From: an uncultured Bacilli bacterium
GTDB lineage: Bacteria > Bacillota_I > Bacilli_A > RF39 > UBA660
Length of the DNA stretch: 8,453 nt
Assembly (NCBI GenBank): GCA_944359735.1
Contig: CALVTA010000051.1
Span: 1 to 8,453 of the forward strand
Direction of reading: 5' to 3'
The notes under the pieces are model-generated. The model made no database searches and was not told the origin of the DNA. It saw only the letters and a program-made list of their open reading frames with translations. Positions within the stretch are counted from its first letter, which is position 1. Every line of letters starts with the position of its first letter. Below are positions 1 through 7,167 of the stretch, piece by piece. Position numbers and translations under genes: made by a program.

Positions 1-2
1 GT

Positions 3-668
3 AATGCCTTTAATGTGTCATTAAAGATGAATGATGAAGGGAATAGATATGGTTTTAGTAGTAATATAGATACTCATATGATGAAGAATGATGAGTGGGC
101 AGTAGTTTCCTATTTATCACAATCAAAATATGGAAAACTAGGTAATGAAGACTATACTGGAAACAATAAAGAAGTATATCAAAATAAATCTAATAGTTAT
201 ATAACAGGATGTAGTTATGGAAGTCCATCAAATGTAAATGGAGATTATGGGTGTAAATATACATATGAAGAAGAAAAAGCTGGTACAGGAGCCAGTACAA
301 CAGGAACAATATATGGAATATATGATATGAGTGGAGGAGCCTGGGAATATGTCATGGGTAACTATAATGATGTAATAGGGAATAGTGGTTTTGATACTAT
401 GCCAGAAACAAAATACTATAATAAATATACCAGTGATGATCCATTAACAGCCTGTAATGAAAATGAATGTATATCTCATGGATTATCAGAAACAGCAGGA
501 TGGTATAATAATTATCAAACTATGGTAAGTGAGAGGTACCCATGGTTGTTGCGCGGTGGTGCGTATAACAGTAGTACTAGTGCGGGCGTGTTCTATTTCG
601 ACAACACGAATGTTATTGGTGGTCCTCACAACAGTGGATCATTTCGTCTCGTGATGAGTACGGATTAA
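3..668 (+). CDS. FGE/C-type-lectin-fold surface protein, 5'-truncated; probable DGR target
   Basis: This is the 3' part of a larger gene. The frame is open to the left edge, so the GTG at 15 is only an internal codon and the true start lies outside the window. Numbering from that GTG, residues 100-117 (YGIYDMSGGAWEYVMGNY) match the 'GLYDMxGNVWEW' signature of the formylglycine-generating-enzyme/sulfatase-modifying family. Residues 179-213 (LRGG... to ...SFRLVM) match its C-terminal 'RGGSW ... GFRL' segment. Four cysteines (66, 80, 147, 152) could form disulfides in an exported protein. Catalytic FGE function is not supported; the fold is widely used as a ligand-binding scaffold. Related gut Bacilli proteins, from memory, often carry a prepilin-like N-terminus, which would be upstream here. 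The last ~40 codons differ sharply in composition from the rest and look like a DGR variable region. The gene ends before a strong terminator and appears transcriptionally separate from comN-secDF. Confidence 0.75.
   Translation, partial: NAFNVSLKMNDEGNRYGFSSNIDTHMMKNDEWAVVSYLSQSKYGKLGNEDYTGNNKEVYQNKSNSYITGCSYGSPSNVNGDYGCKYTYEEEKAGTGASTTGTIYGIYDMSGGAWEYVMGNYNDVIGNSGFDTMPETKYYNKYTSDDPLTACNENECISHGLSETAGWYNNYQTMVSERYPWLLRGGAYNSSTSAGVFYFDNTNVIGGPHNSGSFRLVMSTD
535..665 (+). other. Putative DGR variable region (VR) at the 3' end of the FGE-like gene
   Basis: By hand count, bases 541-668 are about 47% G+C, against about 28% for 361-420 in the same gene. Codons change too: CGC, CGT, GCG, GGC, GTG, ACG and CTC appear here, while the rest of the window prefers AGA, GCT/GCA, GGT/GGA and GTT/GTA. 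The segment encodes the ligand-facing end of a C-type-lectin fold, framed by conserved LRGG and SFRLVM. Between these lie Asn/Ser/Thr/Asp/His/Tyr-rich positions, many from AAC/AAT/AGT-type codons, as expected where template adenines are mutagenised. Position at the extreme 3' end of the gene is typical of a DGR VR. The GC-richer tail around 650-665 would be the place for an IMH-like element. No template repeat or reverse transcriptase is present in the window, so this is an inference from composition, fold and position. Confidence 0.6.
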
Positions 669-755
669 ACATTATTAAATTTTACTTCATTAATTTAGAA
701 AATAGAAAAGACTATAATTAACAAAGAAAATAACATAAATATTATTTTAATACAT

Positions 756-784
756 GATATTAGTAAATTCTAATATCTTTTTCT
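756..784 (+). terminator. Rho-independent terminator after the FGE-like gene
   Basis: A perfect 8-bp inverted repeat (GATATTAG at 756-763, CTAATATC at 770-777) encloses a 6-nt loop and is followed at once by TTTTTCTTT. The stem is AT-rich but perfectly paired. It lies 88 nt after the upstream stop and before the comN promoter, so it should insulate the two units. Confidence 0.8.
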
Positions 785-811
785 TTAATTTTTTTGTATA
801 CATGCTATAAT
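782..811 (+). promoter_or_regulatory. Sigma-A promoter with extended -10, upstream of comN-secDF
   Basis: TATAAT at 806-811 is a perfect -10 hexamer, preceded by TG at 803-804 with one spacer base, giving an extended -10 (TGCTATAAT). The -35 region is a weak T-rich stretch near 782-789 with no good TTGACA match, which an extended -10 can compensate. Transcription would start near 818, leaving a leader of about 25 nt before the comN ATG. Confidence 0.75.
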
Positions 812-843
812 ATTATTAGTTTGGTAAGAAAGGCTGTGGTCTT

Positions 844-1113
844 ATGGATTTTACTTTTAGTAGTAAGGAAGAACTATATAAAATGATTGAACCAGCTCTT
901 GATGCTAAAAAAAGTGAACTCGATCGTCTGGGTTATAGATATATCCACAAAAATGATGTTTGGAATTATTTAATTTTAACTAAATGGACTAAATCCCATA
1001 ATTTGGAACTCAATGACATTGTGAGTGACATTCTAAATTGTGATAATAGACTATTAGATAAATATCTAAAAGAAAAACTTTCTGAACAAAAACAAAAAAT
1101 AGAAATCATATAA
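844..1113 (+). CDS. comN: ComN-like post-transcriptional regulator
   Basis: A small acidic/basic mixed protein of 89 aa, close to the roughly 98-aa B. subtilis ComN (YrzD). Residues 30-49 (GYRYIHKNDVWNYLILTKWT) and 54-64 (LELNDIVSDIL) resemble the family pattern of a 'GY..it..DiW.yL...kW' block followed by a helix ending in 'iv.dIL'. In B. subtilis ComN controls comE operon mRNA and associates with DivIVA at the division site; whether that role holds here is unknown. The assignment rests strongly on position, because comN lies directly upstream of secDF in Bacilli. The ATG at 844 lies about 25 nt after the predicted transcription start, with a modest AAAGG ribosome binding site at 829-833. 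The gene ends 10 nt before secDF and is first in the cluster. Confidence 0.72.
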   Translation: MDFTFSSKEELYKMIEPALDAKKSELDRLGYRYIHKNDVWNYLILTKWTKSHNLELNDIVSDILNCDNRLLDKYLKEKLSEQKQKIEII

Positions 1114-1123
1114 GAGGTGTATC

Positions 1124-3391
1124 ATGAAAAAAGAAAAAAATAACAAGAAAAAAAATATGGCTATTGAGAAAAAGAAAATGTTAATAAGAACAATGATATT
1201 GGTTGCTGTAGCAGTAATAGTATGTTTCTTAATTGTACCATTATTTAAGTCATTGAATTTTGGACTTGATTTGCAAGGAGGATTTGAAATTCTTTATCAA
1301 GTTAGTCCAATTGATGGTAGTAAAATGACAAAAGAAAAACTTAATGCTACTTATAAAAGCATGCTTAAACGTATTGATACTTTAGGTGTTAGCGAACCTG
1401 AAATAACTTTGGAAGGTAATGACAAAATTAGAGTAAAACTTGCGGGGGTTACTAATAAAGAAGATGCTAGAAATACTTTATCTACAGTTGCAACATTAAC
1501 ATTTCGAGATAGTGAAGATAATTTATTAATGACTAGTGATGTTTTAAAATCTGGAGGTGCAAAAGTTACTACTGATTCAAGTGGCAAACCTGCAGTTAGT
1601 TTATCAGTTTCCGATAAGGATACTTTTTATAAGGTAACAAACGCTGTTAAAGATTATGAAAATAATATAATTGTTATTTGGCTTGATTTTAATGAAATGA
1701 CAGATTCATATGCCAATGAAGGAAGTATGTGTGGCACAAGTGAAAGCAACTGCTTATCTGCTGCTACAGTATCACAAGGTTTTGCAAGTGATGTCATAAT
1801 TCAAGGTAACTTTACAGAAGAAGAGGCAACAGAATTAGTTGATCTTATTAATTCAGGAAGTCTTCCTACTAAGTTAACAGAAGTATCTAGTAAAACTGTA
1901 GGTGCAAGTTTTGGAGATGCAACTTTAACTATGACTATGTATGCTGGTATCGCAGGTGTACTTGCTATCATTATTTTACTTATTGCGATTTATAACTTTT
2001 CAGGTATTATTTCGGCTGTATCTGTATTATTATATACATTGCTTGTATTTGCTGCCTTTTGGCTTGTAGGTGGAGTATTAACTCTTCCAGGTATTGCAGC
2101 TTTAATACTTGGTATTGGAATGGCAGTTGATGCTAATGTTTTGACTTATTCACGCATTAAAGAAGAATTGTTAAAAGGAAGGAGTCTGGAAACAGCCTTT
2201 AAAAATGGTAGCAAATCAAGTCTTAGTACTATTTTAGATGCTAATATTACAACTCTTTTAGTCGCTATTATTATGTTTTATTTTGGCGAGTCTAGTGTTA
2301 AAGGTTTTGCAACTATGTTAATTATTAATATTATTGTTACTATGATTACAATGGTTGGTATTACTAGATTTTTAATGAAAATGTTTGTTAAAACAAAATA
2401 CTTTGATAATAAACTAAATCTCTTTATTGGGGTTCATGAAGAAGCTGTTAAAAAAGAAGAAAATAAGTCTATATATAACTATATTGGCACTAGTAAATAT
2501 TTCATAGTTTTCAGTCTCGTAGTTATGATCACAGCAGCTATTATGTTTGGTGTTAAAGGAATGAAACTTGGTATCGATTTTCAAGCAGGTAGTGATATAA
2601 CCATTGCATCAACTGAAATTAGTACTAAAGATTTAAAGAAAGATTTAAAAGAATTAGACCTTGAAGAAGTTAGTATTGATATTAATAATAATGAAACTGA
2701 TATTAGAATTAAAGATCAGTTAAAAGAAAGTGAAATAGATGAAGTAGAAAGTTATTTCTTAGATAAATATAATGCTAGTGTTGATATAGGTGTTGTTTCT
2801 AACGTTGTTAAACAAGATTTAATAAAAAATGCTATTTTTTCAATTATCATCTCTTTAATAGGAATAATTGCTTATATAACTATTAGATTTAAATTTAGCT
2901 ACGGTATTTCTTCAGTTATATGTTTAATCCACGATGCCATAATGATGATAGCTGCCGTTATTTTACTAAGAGTAGAAGTTAATTCTATGTTTATAGCAGC
3001 AGTCCTTGCTATTATAGGATACTCTATTAATAACACAATTGTGGTCTTTGATAGAGTTCGAGAAAATATAGATAAAAAAGAAAAGGATAAGCTAAATAAA
3101 GAAGAACTTATTTCAGTTGTTAATCTAAGTATTAAAGAAACAATGTCAAGAAGCATTTATACATCATTAACAACTCTACTTCCTGTTATTGCCCTATTAA
3201 TTATGGGAAGCAAAGAAATATTAACATTTAATGTAGCTATGATTGTAGGTCTTATTGCAGGAACTTATTCATCATTATTAATAGCAGGAAATTTATTTGT
3301 TAAATTTGCAAGCAGAAAGAAAAAAAATAAGAAAAAGAAAAAATTGATTAAAGAAGTGAATGAAAAAACAATAAAAGGTATTAATGATTAA
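1124..3391 (+). CDS. secDF: Fused protein translocase subunit SecDF
   Basis: The membrane motor that uses the ion gradient to pull exported proteins from the SecYEG channel. SecD and SecF are fused into one 755-aa chain, as in Bacilli (about 737 aa in B. subtilis). After a Lys-rich start there is a first membrane helix (about 20-41), then GLDLQGG (47-53), the extracellular P1 domain (about 60-255), five membrane helices, and GIGMAVDANV with the key SecD Asp at 336. The SecF half starts with a helix at about 455-480, then GIDFQAG (483-489, usually GIDFxGG), a short periplasmic-type domain and five helices. The SecF motif usually read GYSINDTVVVFDR is here GYSINNTIVVFDR, so the normally acidic residue is Asn637; the partner Arg676 is kept. 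P1 carries a Cys203-Cys210 pair. The C-terminus is a Lys-rich cytosolic tail. GAGGTG (1114-1119) sits 4 nt before the ATG, so this start is preferred over the internal Met12. It lies 10 nt after comN. Confidence 0.95.
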   Translation: MKKEKNNKKKNMAIEKKKMLIRTMILVAVAVIVCFLIVPLFKSLNFGLDLQGGFEILYQVSPIDGSKMTKEKLNATYKSMLKRIDTLGVSEPEITLEGNDKIRVKLAGVTNKEDARNTLSTVATLTFRDSEDNLLMTSDVLKSGGAKVTTDSSGKPAVSLSVSDKDTFYKVTNAVKDYENNIIVIWLDFNEMTDSYANEGSMCGTSESNCLSAATVSQGFASDVIIQGNFTEEEATELVDLINSGSLPTKLTEVSSKTVGASFGDATLTMTMYAGIAGVLAIIILLIAIYNFSGIISAVSVLLYTLLVFAAFWLVGGVLTLPGIAALILGIGMAVDANVLTYSRIKEELLKGRSLETAFKNGSKSSLSTILDANITTLLVAIIMFYFGESSVKGFATMLIINIIVTMITMVGITRFLMKMFVKTKYFDNKLNLFIGVHEEAVKKEENKSIYNYIGTSKYFIVFSLVVMITAAIMFGVKGMKLGIDFQAGSDITIASTEISTKDLKKDLKELDLEEVSIDINNNETDIRIKDQLKESEIDEVESYFLDKYNASVDIGVVSNVVKQDLIKNAIFSIIISLIGIIAYITIRFKFSYGISSVICLIHDAIMMIAAVILLRVEVNSMFIAAVLAIIGYSINNTIVVFDRVRENIDKKEKDKLNKEELISVVNLSIKETMSRSIYTSLTTLLPVIALLIMGSKEILTFNVAMIVGLIAGTYSSLLIAGNLFVKFASRKKKNKKKKKLIKEVNEKTIKGIND

Positions 3392-3420
3392 TAAATAATA
3401 TAAAAAGGGTGAGATAAGTT

Positions 3421-5574
3421 ATGAAAAAGGACCTGATAACAATAGACGACTTGATGGATAAAGTCGATGATTATATAAAAAATACTAAAGAACGTGAAAA
3501 AATATTAGATGCTTATTATTATGCTAAAGAAAAACATAAAGGACAATATAGAAAAACAGGGGAAGAGTATATTACTCATCCCTTAAATGTTGCTCTAATT
3601 CTTACTTCAATTTATTCAGATAGTGAATGTTTAATAGCCGCTCTTTTACATGATGTGATAGAAGATTGTGATGTTGATATAGACGAATTTAAAGAAAGAT
3701 TTGGACTCACTGTTTATAGATTAGTAGATGGTGTTACAAAATTGGGTAGACTTCATTTTTCTACAGATAATGATTATCTAGTAGAATACTACAAAAAAAT
3801 AATTGTTGGTATGAGTGAAGATGTAAGAGTTATTATTGTAAAACTTGCCGACAGACTGCATAATATGAGAACTCTTTGGGCAACACCAATTGAAAAACAA
3901 AAGAAAAAATCAAAAGAAGTTTTAGAGATATTTGCTCCTTTAGCACATCATTTAGGTATTCATAAGATAAAAAGTGAATTAGAAGATTTATCTTTGCGAT
4001 ATTTAAAACCTACTGTTTTCTATGATATTGCAGATAAACTTAATAAAACCAAAGCAGAGCGTGATACAACTGTATATGAAATGCAAGAAGAAGTTACAGA
4101 CCTATTAAATAAACATCATATTCCACACCAAATCAAAGGACGTGCTAAAAGTATATATAGTATTTATAATAAGCTTGATAAAGGTAAGAAATTTAGTGAT
4201 ATTTATGATTTGTTAGCCTTACGAATCTTAGTTGATACAGAGCAAGATTGTTATCTTGCTCTTGGACTCATCCATTCAAAATTTAGACCTTTGCCAAAAC
4301 GTTTTAAAGATTATATTGCTATGCCCAAGCCTAATATGTATCAGTCTTTGCATACAACAGTCTTTGGTATTGATGGTTATTTGTTTGAAATACAAATTAG
4401 AACTTATGAAATGGATGAAATAGCAGAAAACGGTATTGCTTCTCATTGGGCTTATAAGGAAAATGGTGGTAGCAAAAAAACTGCTGATCTACAGTCGACT
4501 ACTACTCAAAAATTACAATTCTTTAAAGAAATAATGGAATTATCCAATACAAATATTAGTAGTGAGGAATTTGTAAATAGTGTTAAAGATGAAGTTTTAA
4601 ATAATAACATTTACGTTTTTACACCTAAAGGAGATGTCATAGAATTACCTAAAGGTGCTACACCTTTGGATTTTGCATATAAAGTACATAGTAAAGTAGG
4701 AGAAACTACAGTTGGAGTAATTGTTAATGGCAACATTGTTCCTTTAGATTACGAATTAAAGAATAATGATATTGTTAAAATAAATACTAATAAAAGTGCT
4801 CATCCATCTAAAGAATGGTTAAACATTGTTAAAACTACAGGAGCTCGTAATAAGATTAAAAGTTATTTTAGTAAAAATGAAAAAGAAATTTTTATAGAAC
4901 GAGGTAAAGAATATCTTGAAAAAGAATTAAGAAAACGAAAAATACCTATTAGTGATTTTTATCATGATGATAATTTAAAGAAAGTATATAAAAATTTGAA
5001 AATAGATAACTTGGAAGACTTATTTTATGATATAGGCAGTAATAAACATGCTCCTAATAATGTTATAAATATTAACTATAAAGAAAAAGAAGAAGAAAAA
5101 CCTAAACTACTCAAAAATATTGTCAAAATAAATGATAGTTCTTCTGACATAATTGTAGATGGAATAGATAAAATAAAAGTAAGCATAGCGTCATGTTGTA
5201 AACCAGTTCATGGAGATGATATTGTTGGTTATATTACTAGAGGTAATGGTATTACCATTCATAGAAGTAATTGCCGTAATCTTGCTAGTATGGATGATAG
5301 ATGTATTAAAGTATCTTGGGATGATAAACCTACCAATAAATACTACAGTGATTTACTTATTAGAACAAATACTTTAGAAAATAAACTTGCAGATATCACT
5401 AGTGCAACTAGTAAAATTTCAGTTAATATTACTAGTATTAAAACTATATCAAGAGATGAATATGCAACATACGAAATGGAAGTTATGGTAAAAAATAAAG
5501 AACATCTAACAAAATTACTAATAGATTTAAATAATTTACCATATATTACAAGTGTAGAGAGGTTGATACAATGA
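3421..5574 (+). CDS. rel: Bifunctional (p)ppGpp synthetase/hydrolase Rel
   Basis: The stringent-response enzyme, which makes (p)ppGpp from ATP and GTP/GDP on starved ribosomes and degrades it through its HD domain. All domains are in order over 717 aa. The hydrolase has H53, the HD pair H77-D78 in LLHDVIED, and D144 in KLADRLHN. The synthetase begins near GRAKSIYSIYNK (240-251), then D263 in DLLALRI, RFKDYIAMPKPNMYQSLHTT (294-313) and E323 in FEIQIRT. TGS spans about 395-457, a zinc-finger/CC region carries C592, C593, H614 and C618, and a C-terminal ACT domain covers about 645-717. The RFKD motif is the form seen in bifunctional Rel proteins, not the acidic version of monofunctional RelA, and the HD residues are intact, so both activities are expected. 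An AGGGTGAG-type ribosome binding site precedes the ATG. The gap from secDF is 29 nt with no terminator, and its stop overlaps the dtd start. Confidence 0.97.
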   Translation: MKKDLITIDDLMDKVDDYIKNTKEREKILDAYYYAKEKHKGQYRKTGEEYITHPLNVALILTSIYSDSECLIAALLHDVIEDCDVDIDEFKERFGLTVYRLVDGVTKLGRLHFSTDNDYLVEYYKKIIVGMSEDVRVIIVKLADRLHNMRTLWATPIEKQKKKSKEVLEIFAPLAHHLGIHKIKSELEDLSLRYLKPTVFYDIADKLNKTKAERDTTVYEMQEEVTDLLNKHHIPHQIKGRAKSIYSIYNKLDKGKKFSDIYDLLALRILVDTEQDCYLALGLIHSKFRPLPKRFKDYIAMPKPNMYQSLHTTVFGIDGYLFEIQIRTYEMDEIAENGIASHWAYKENGGSKKTADLQSTTTQKLQFFKEIMELSNTNISSEEFVNSVKDEVLNNNIYVFTPKGDVIELPKGATPLDFAYKVHSKVGETTVGVIVNGNIVPLDYELKNNDIVKINTNKSAHPSKEWLNIVKTTGARNKIKSYFSKNEKEIFIERGKEYLEKELRKRKIPISDFYHDDNLKKVYKNLKIDNLEDLFYDIGSNKHAPNNVININYKEKEEEKPKLLKNIVKINDSSSDIIVDGIDKIKVSIASCCKPVHGDDIVGYITRGNGITIHRSNCRNLASMDDRCIKVSWDDKPTNKYYSDLLIRTNTLENKLADITSATSKISVNITSIKTISRDEYATYEMEVMVKNKEHLTKLLIDLNNLPYITSVERLIQ

Positions 5575-6005
5575 GAGTTCTAGTTCAAAGATGTAATAAT
5601 GCTAAATGTGTTGTAAAAGGGAAGGTAATTAATGAAATAGACAATGGCTTATTAATATTAGTTGGTTTTACAGATAATGATAATAAAGATACCATTCTTA
5701 AGATGGTTAATAAAATAATAAACTTAAGAATATTTCCCGATAAGGATAATGTTATGAATTTATCTATTTTAGATACTAAAGGATCTATTCTATCTATTTC
5801 TCAGTTTACTTTATATGCTGATACCACTAAAGGAAATAGGCCCAGTTATCTTAAGGCAATGAAGGGTGATAAAGCAAGAATTTTATATGAATATTTTAAT
5901 AAATGTTTAAATAATTATGTTCCATGTTTCAGCGGAGTTTTTGGTGCTGATATGGAAATTACTTTAACTAATATGGGTCCTACTACTATTATGTTGGAGA
6001 AATAG
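5571..6005 (+). CDS. dtd: D-aminoacyl-tRNA deacylase Dtd
   Basis: Removes D-amino acids (and glycine mischarged on tRNA-Ala) from tRNA, protecting translation. At 144 aa it is normal length for the family. Visible motifs are the N-terminal MRVLVQRC strand, SQFTLYAD (77-84) followed by TKGNRPSY, and GVFGADMEI (122-130). The active-site Gly-cisPro motif reads NMGPTT (134-139), where the common form is NDGPVT; the essential Gly-Pro is kept. The ATG overlaps the rel stop in an ATGA arrangement, so the two are probably translationally coupled. rel-dtd adjacency is conserved in Bacilli, which supports the call. No other start competes seriously. Confidence 0.95.
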   Translation: MRVLVQRCNNAKCVVKGKVINEIDNGLLILVGFTDNDNKDTILKMVNKIINLRIFPDKDNVMNLSILDTKGSILSISQFTLYADTTKGNRPSYLKAMKGDKARILYEYFNKCLNNYVPCFSGVFGADMEITLTNMGPTTIMLEK

Positions 6006-6007
6006 CA

Positions 6008-7069
6008 ATGTATAAAAATAGAATAAATTATAAATTATTAAATTTCTTAATATTAATGGGTCTTTTATATATAATAATTACTAATATAGGAACTTGGTAT
6101 AATATTTTAATTTCTATTATTAAAATTTGTATGCCTTTTATAATTGCCTTTGCTATTAGTTATGCTCTCAACCCTATTATAAAAAAACTAGTCTCTAAAG
6201 GATTAAAAAAACCTATAGCAGTCACAATAGTAGTTATTTTAGTCACTGCTATTATTATTACACTTCTAGTAATAACATTACCCCTTCTATATAATCAATT
6301 GATTACTTTCACTTCTAATATTGGAGAAGTTATAGAAGATATTGGTGATAAGTTTAATATTAACCTTAGTTTTATAAAAGATACCAGTGGTGATTATTTA
6401 AATGATATAATTTCCAGTATGGGTAATTTTCTTAAAGATGGTTCGATAGATATTGTGGGTAAGACTGCTTCTATTATTGGTAAAATTATTATCACTTTTG
6501 TAGTCTCTATCTATTTTCTAGCGTATATGGATGATATTAGAAGAGTAGTAGGTGATTTTTTAAAGCAAACTAAATATAAGTATTTTCGCTATGTAAAAGC
6601 GTTAGATACTGAGTTAAGTAATTATTTAAAAGGTTTATTACTATTTATGACAATTCAATTTTTTGAATATTCTATTGTTTTTTTCATAATAGGGCACCCT
6701 AACTGGTTCTTATTTGGTGTTTTAGCATCTCTTACTACAGTAATACCATATTTTGGTGGCCTTATTACAAATCTATTAGCTCTCTTAACAGCTTCTGTAA
6801 TTAGTCCAAATTTATTTATTGCCACTTTAATTGTCTGCTTAATTTTTCCACAACTTGATGGTTATATAATTTCTCCTAGGGTATATGGTAAGACTAATAA
6901 TGTAAATCCCTTAATTACTATTATGATGGTATCAATAGGAGGTACAGTTGGAGGAGCGCTTGGCATTATAATAGCTTTACCAATTTATATCTTAATATCA
7001 GCAAGTTATAGATTCTTTAAAAATGATATTAAAAAAGGAGTTAAGAAAGTTAAAGCAGAGTTAAGTTAG
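6008..7069 (+). CDS. AI-2E family membrane transporter (PF01594)
   Basis: A polytopic membrane protein of 353 aa, normal for the AI-2E (YdbI/YtvI/PerM) family. About eight hydrophobic segments can be seen: roughly 11-28, 34-56, 70-95, 150-173, 205-229, 233-265, 268-285 and 300-332. A soluble, more polar stretch lies between the third and fourth (about 96-148). The family-typical late part is present: SLTTVIPYFGG (241-251), FPQLDGYIISPRVYGK (280-295) and a Gly-rich final helix pair. Substrates differ among members: some export autoinducer-2, others behave as Na+/H+ antiporters, so the substrate here cannot be given. GGAG at 5996-5999 lies inside the end of dtd, 8 nt before the ATG, and the gap to dtd is 2 nt, so it is co-transcribed and probably coupled. 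It is the last gene of the comN cluster. No clear terminator follows; the next unit has its own promoter. Confidence 0.9.
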   Translation: MYKNRINYKLLNFLILMGLLYIIITNIGTWYNILISIIKICMPFIIAFAISYALNPIIKKLVSKGLKKPIAVTIVVILVTAIIITLLVITLPLLYNQLITFTSNIGEVIEDIGDKFNINLSFIKDTSGDYLNDIISSMGNFLKDGSIDIVGKTASIIGKIIITFVVSIYFLAYMDDIRRVVGDFLKQTKYKYFRYVKALDTELSNYLKGLLLFMTIQFFEYSIVFFIIGHPNWFLFGVLASLTTVIPYFGGLITNLLALLTASVISPNLFIATLIVCLIFPQLDGYIISPRVYGKTNNVNPLITIMMVSIGGTVGGALGIIIALPIYILISASYRFFKNDIKKGVKKVKAELS

Positions 7070-7100
7070 TGTCAATTATTAGTGTAAAATTTTTCTGAAC

Positions 7101-7129
7101 TTGATAAATATGAGAAACTATGCTAAAAT
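7101..7129 (+). promoter_or_regulatory. Sigma-A promoter for the HD protein - yceD - rpmF unit
   Basis: TTGATA at 7101-7106 (5 of 6 to the -35 consensus), a 17-bp spacer, and TAAAAT at 7124-7129 (5 of 6) preceded by TGC, an extended -10. Transcription should begin near 7135. The ATG at 7120 therefore overlaps the -10 region and cannot be translated from this promoter, which moves the downstream gene start to 7168. Confidence 0.85.
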
Positions 7130-7167
7130 TATACATGGCTAATACGAAAGAAGAAAGTGGGTATTTT

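Noticed and set aside
669..805. Search for a DGR template repeat or accessory gene between the FGE-like gene and comN
   Set aside because: The stretch is uniformly AT-rich, shows no similarity to the GC-richer VR, and contains only a terminator and promoter elements.
1130..1160. A-rich tract at the start of secDF as a possible slippage or frameshift site
   Set aside because: The frame is continuous and the Lys-rich N-terminus is a normal positive-inside signal; nothing suggests programmed slippage.
1351..1587. Minus-strand open frame inside secDF
   Set aside because: It lies opposite the well-supported SecD P1 coding sequence, has no ribosome binding site context and no recognisable protein features.
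2899..3156. Minus-strand open frame inside the SecF half
   Set aside because: Shadow of a hydrophobic, low-complexity coding stretch; no independent support.
4232..4423. Short plus-strand frame inside rel
   Set aside because: Overlaps the strongly conserved Rel synthetase domain in another frame; its hydrophobic content is a by-product of the codon frame.
7066..7085. Direct repeat TTAGTGT (7066-7072 and 7079-7085) between the AI-2E gene and the HD promoter
   Set aside because: Only 7 bp in AT-rich DNA; likely by chance and without further structure.
7120..7167. N-terminal extension of the HD protein beginning MLKLYMANT, superficially like the L27/L32 leader
   Set aside because: The codons coincide with the -10 box of a good promoter and no ribosome binding site precedes them; the resemblance ends after MLKL.
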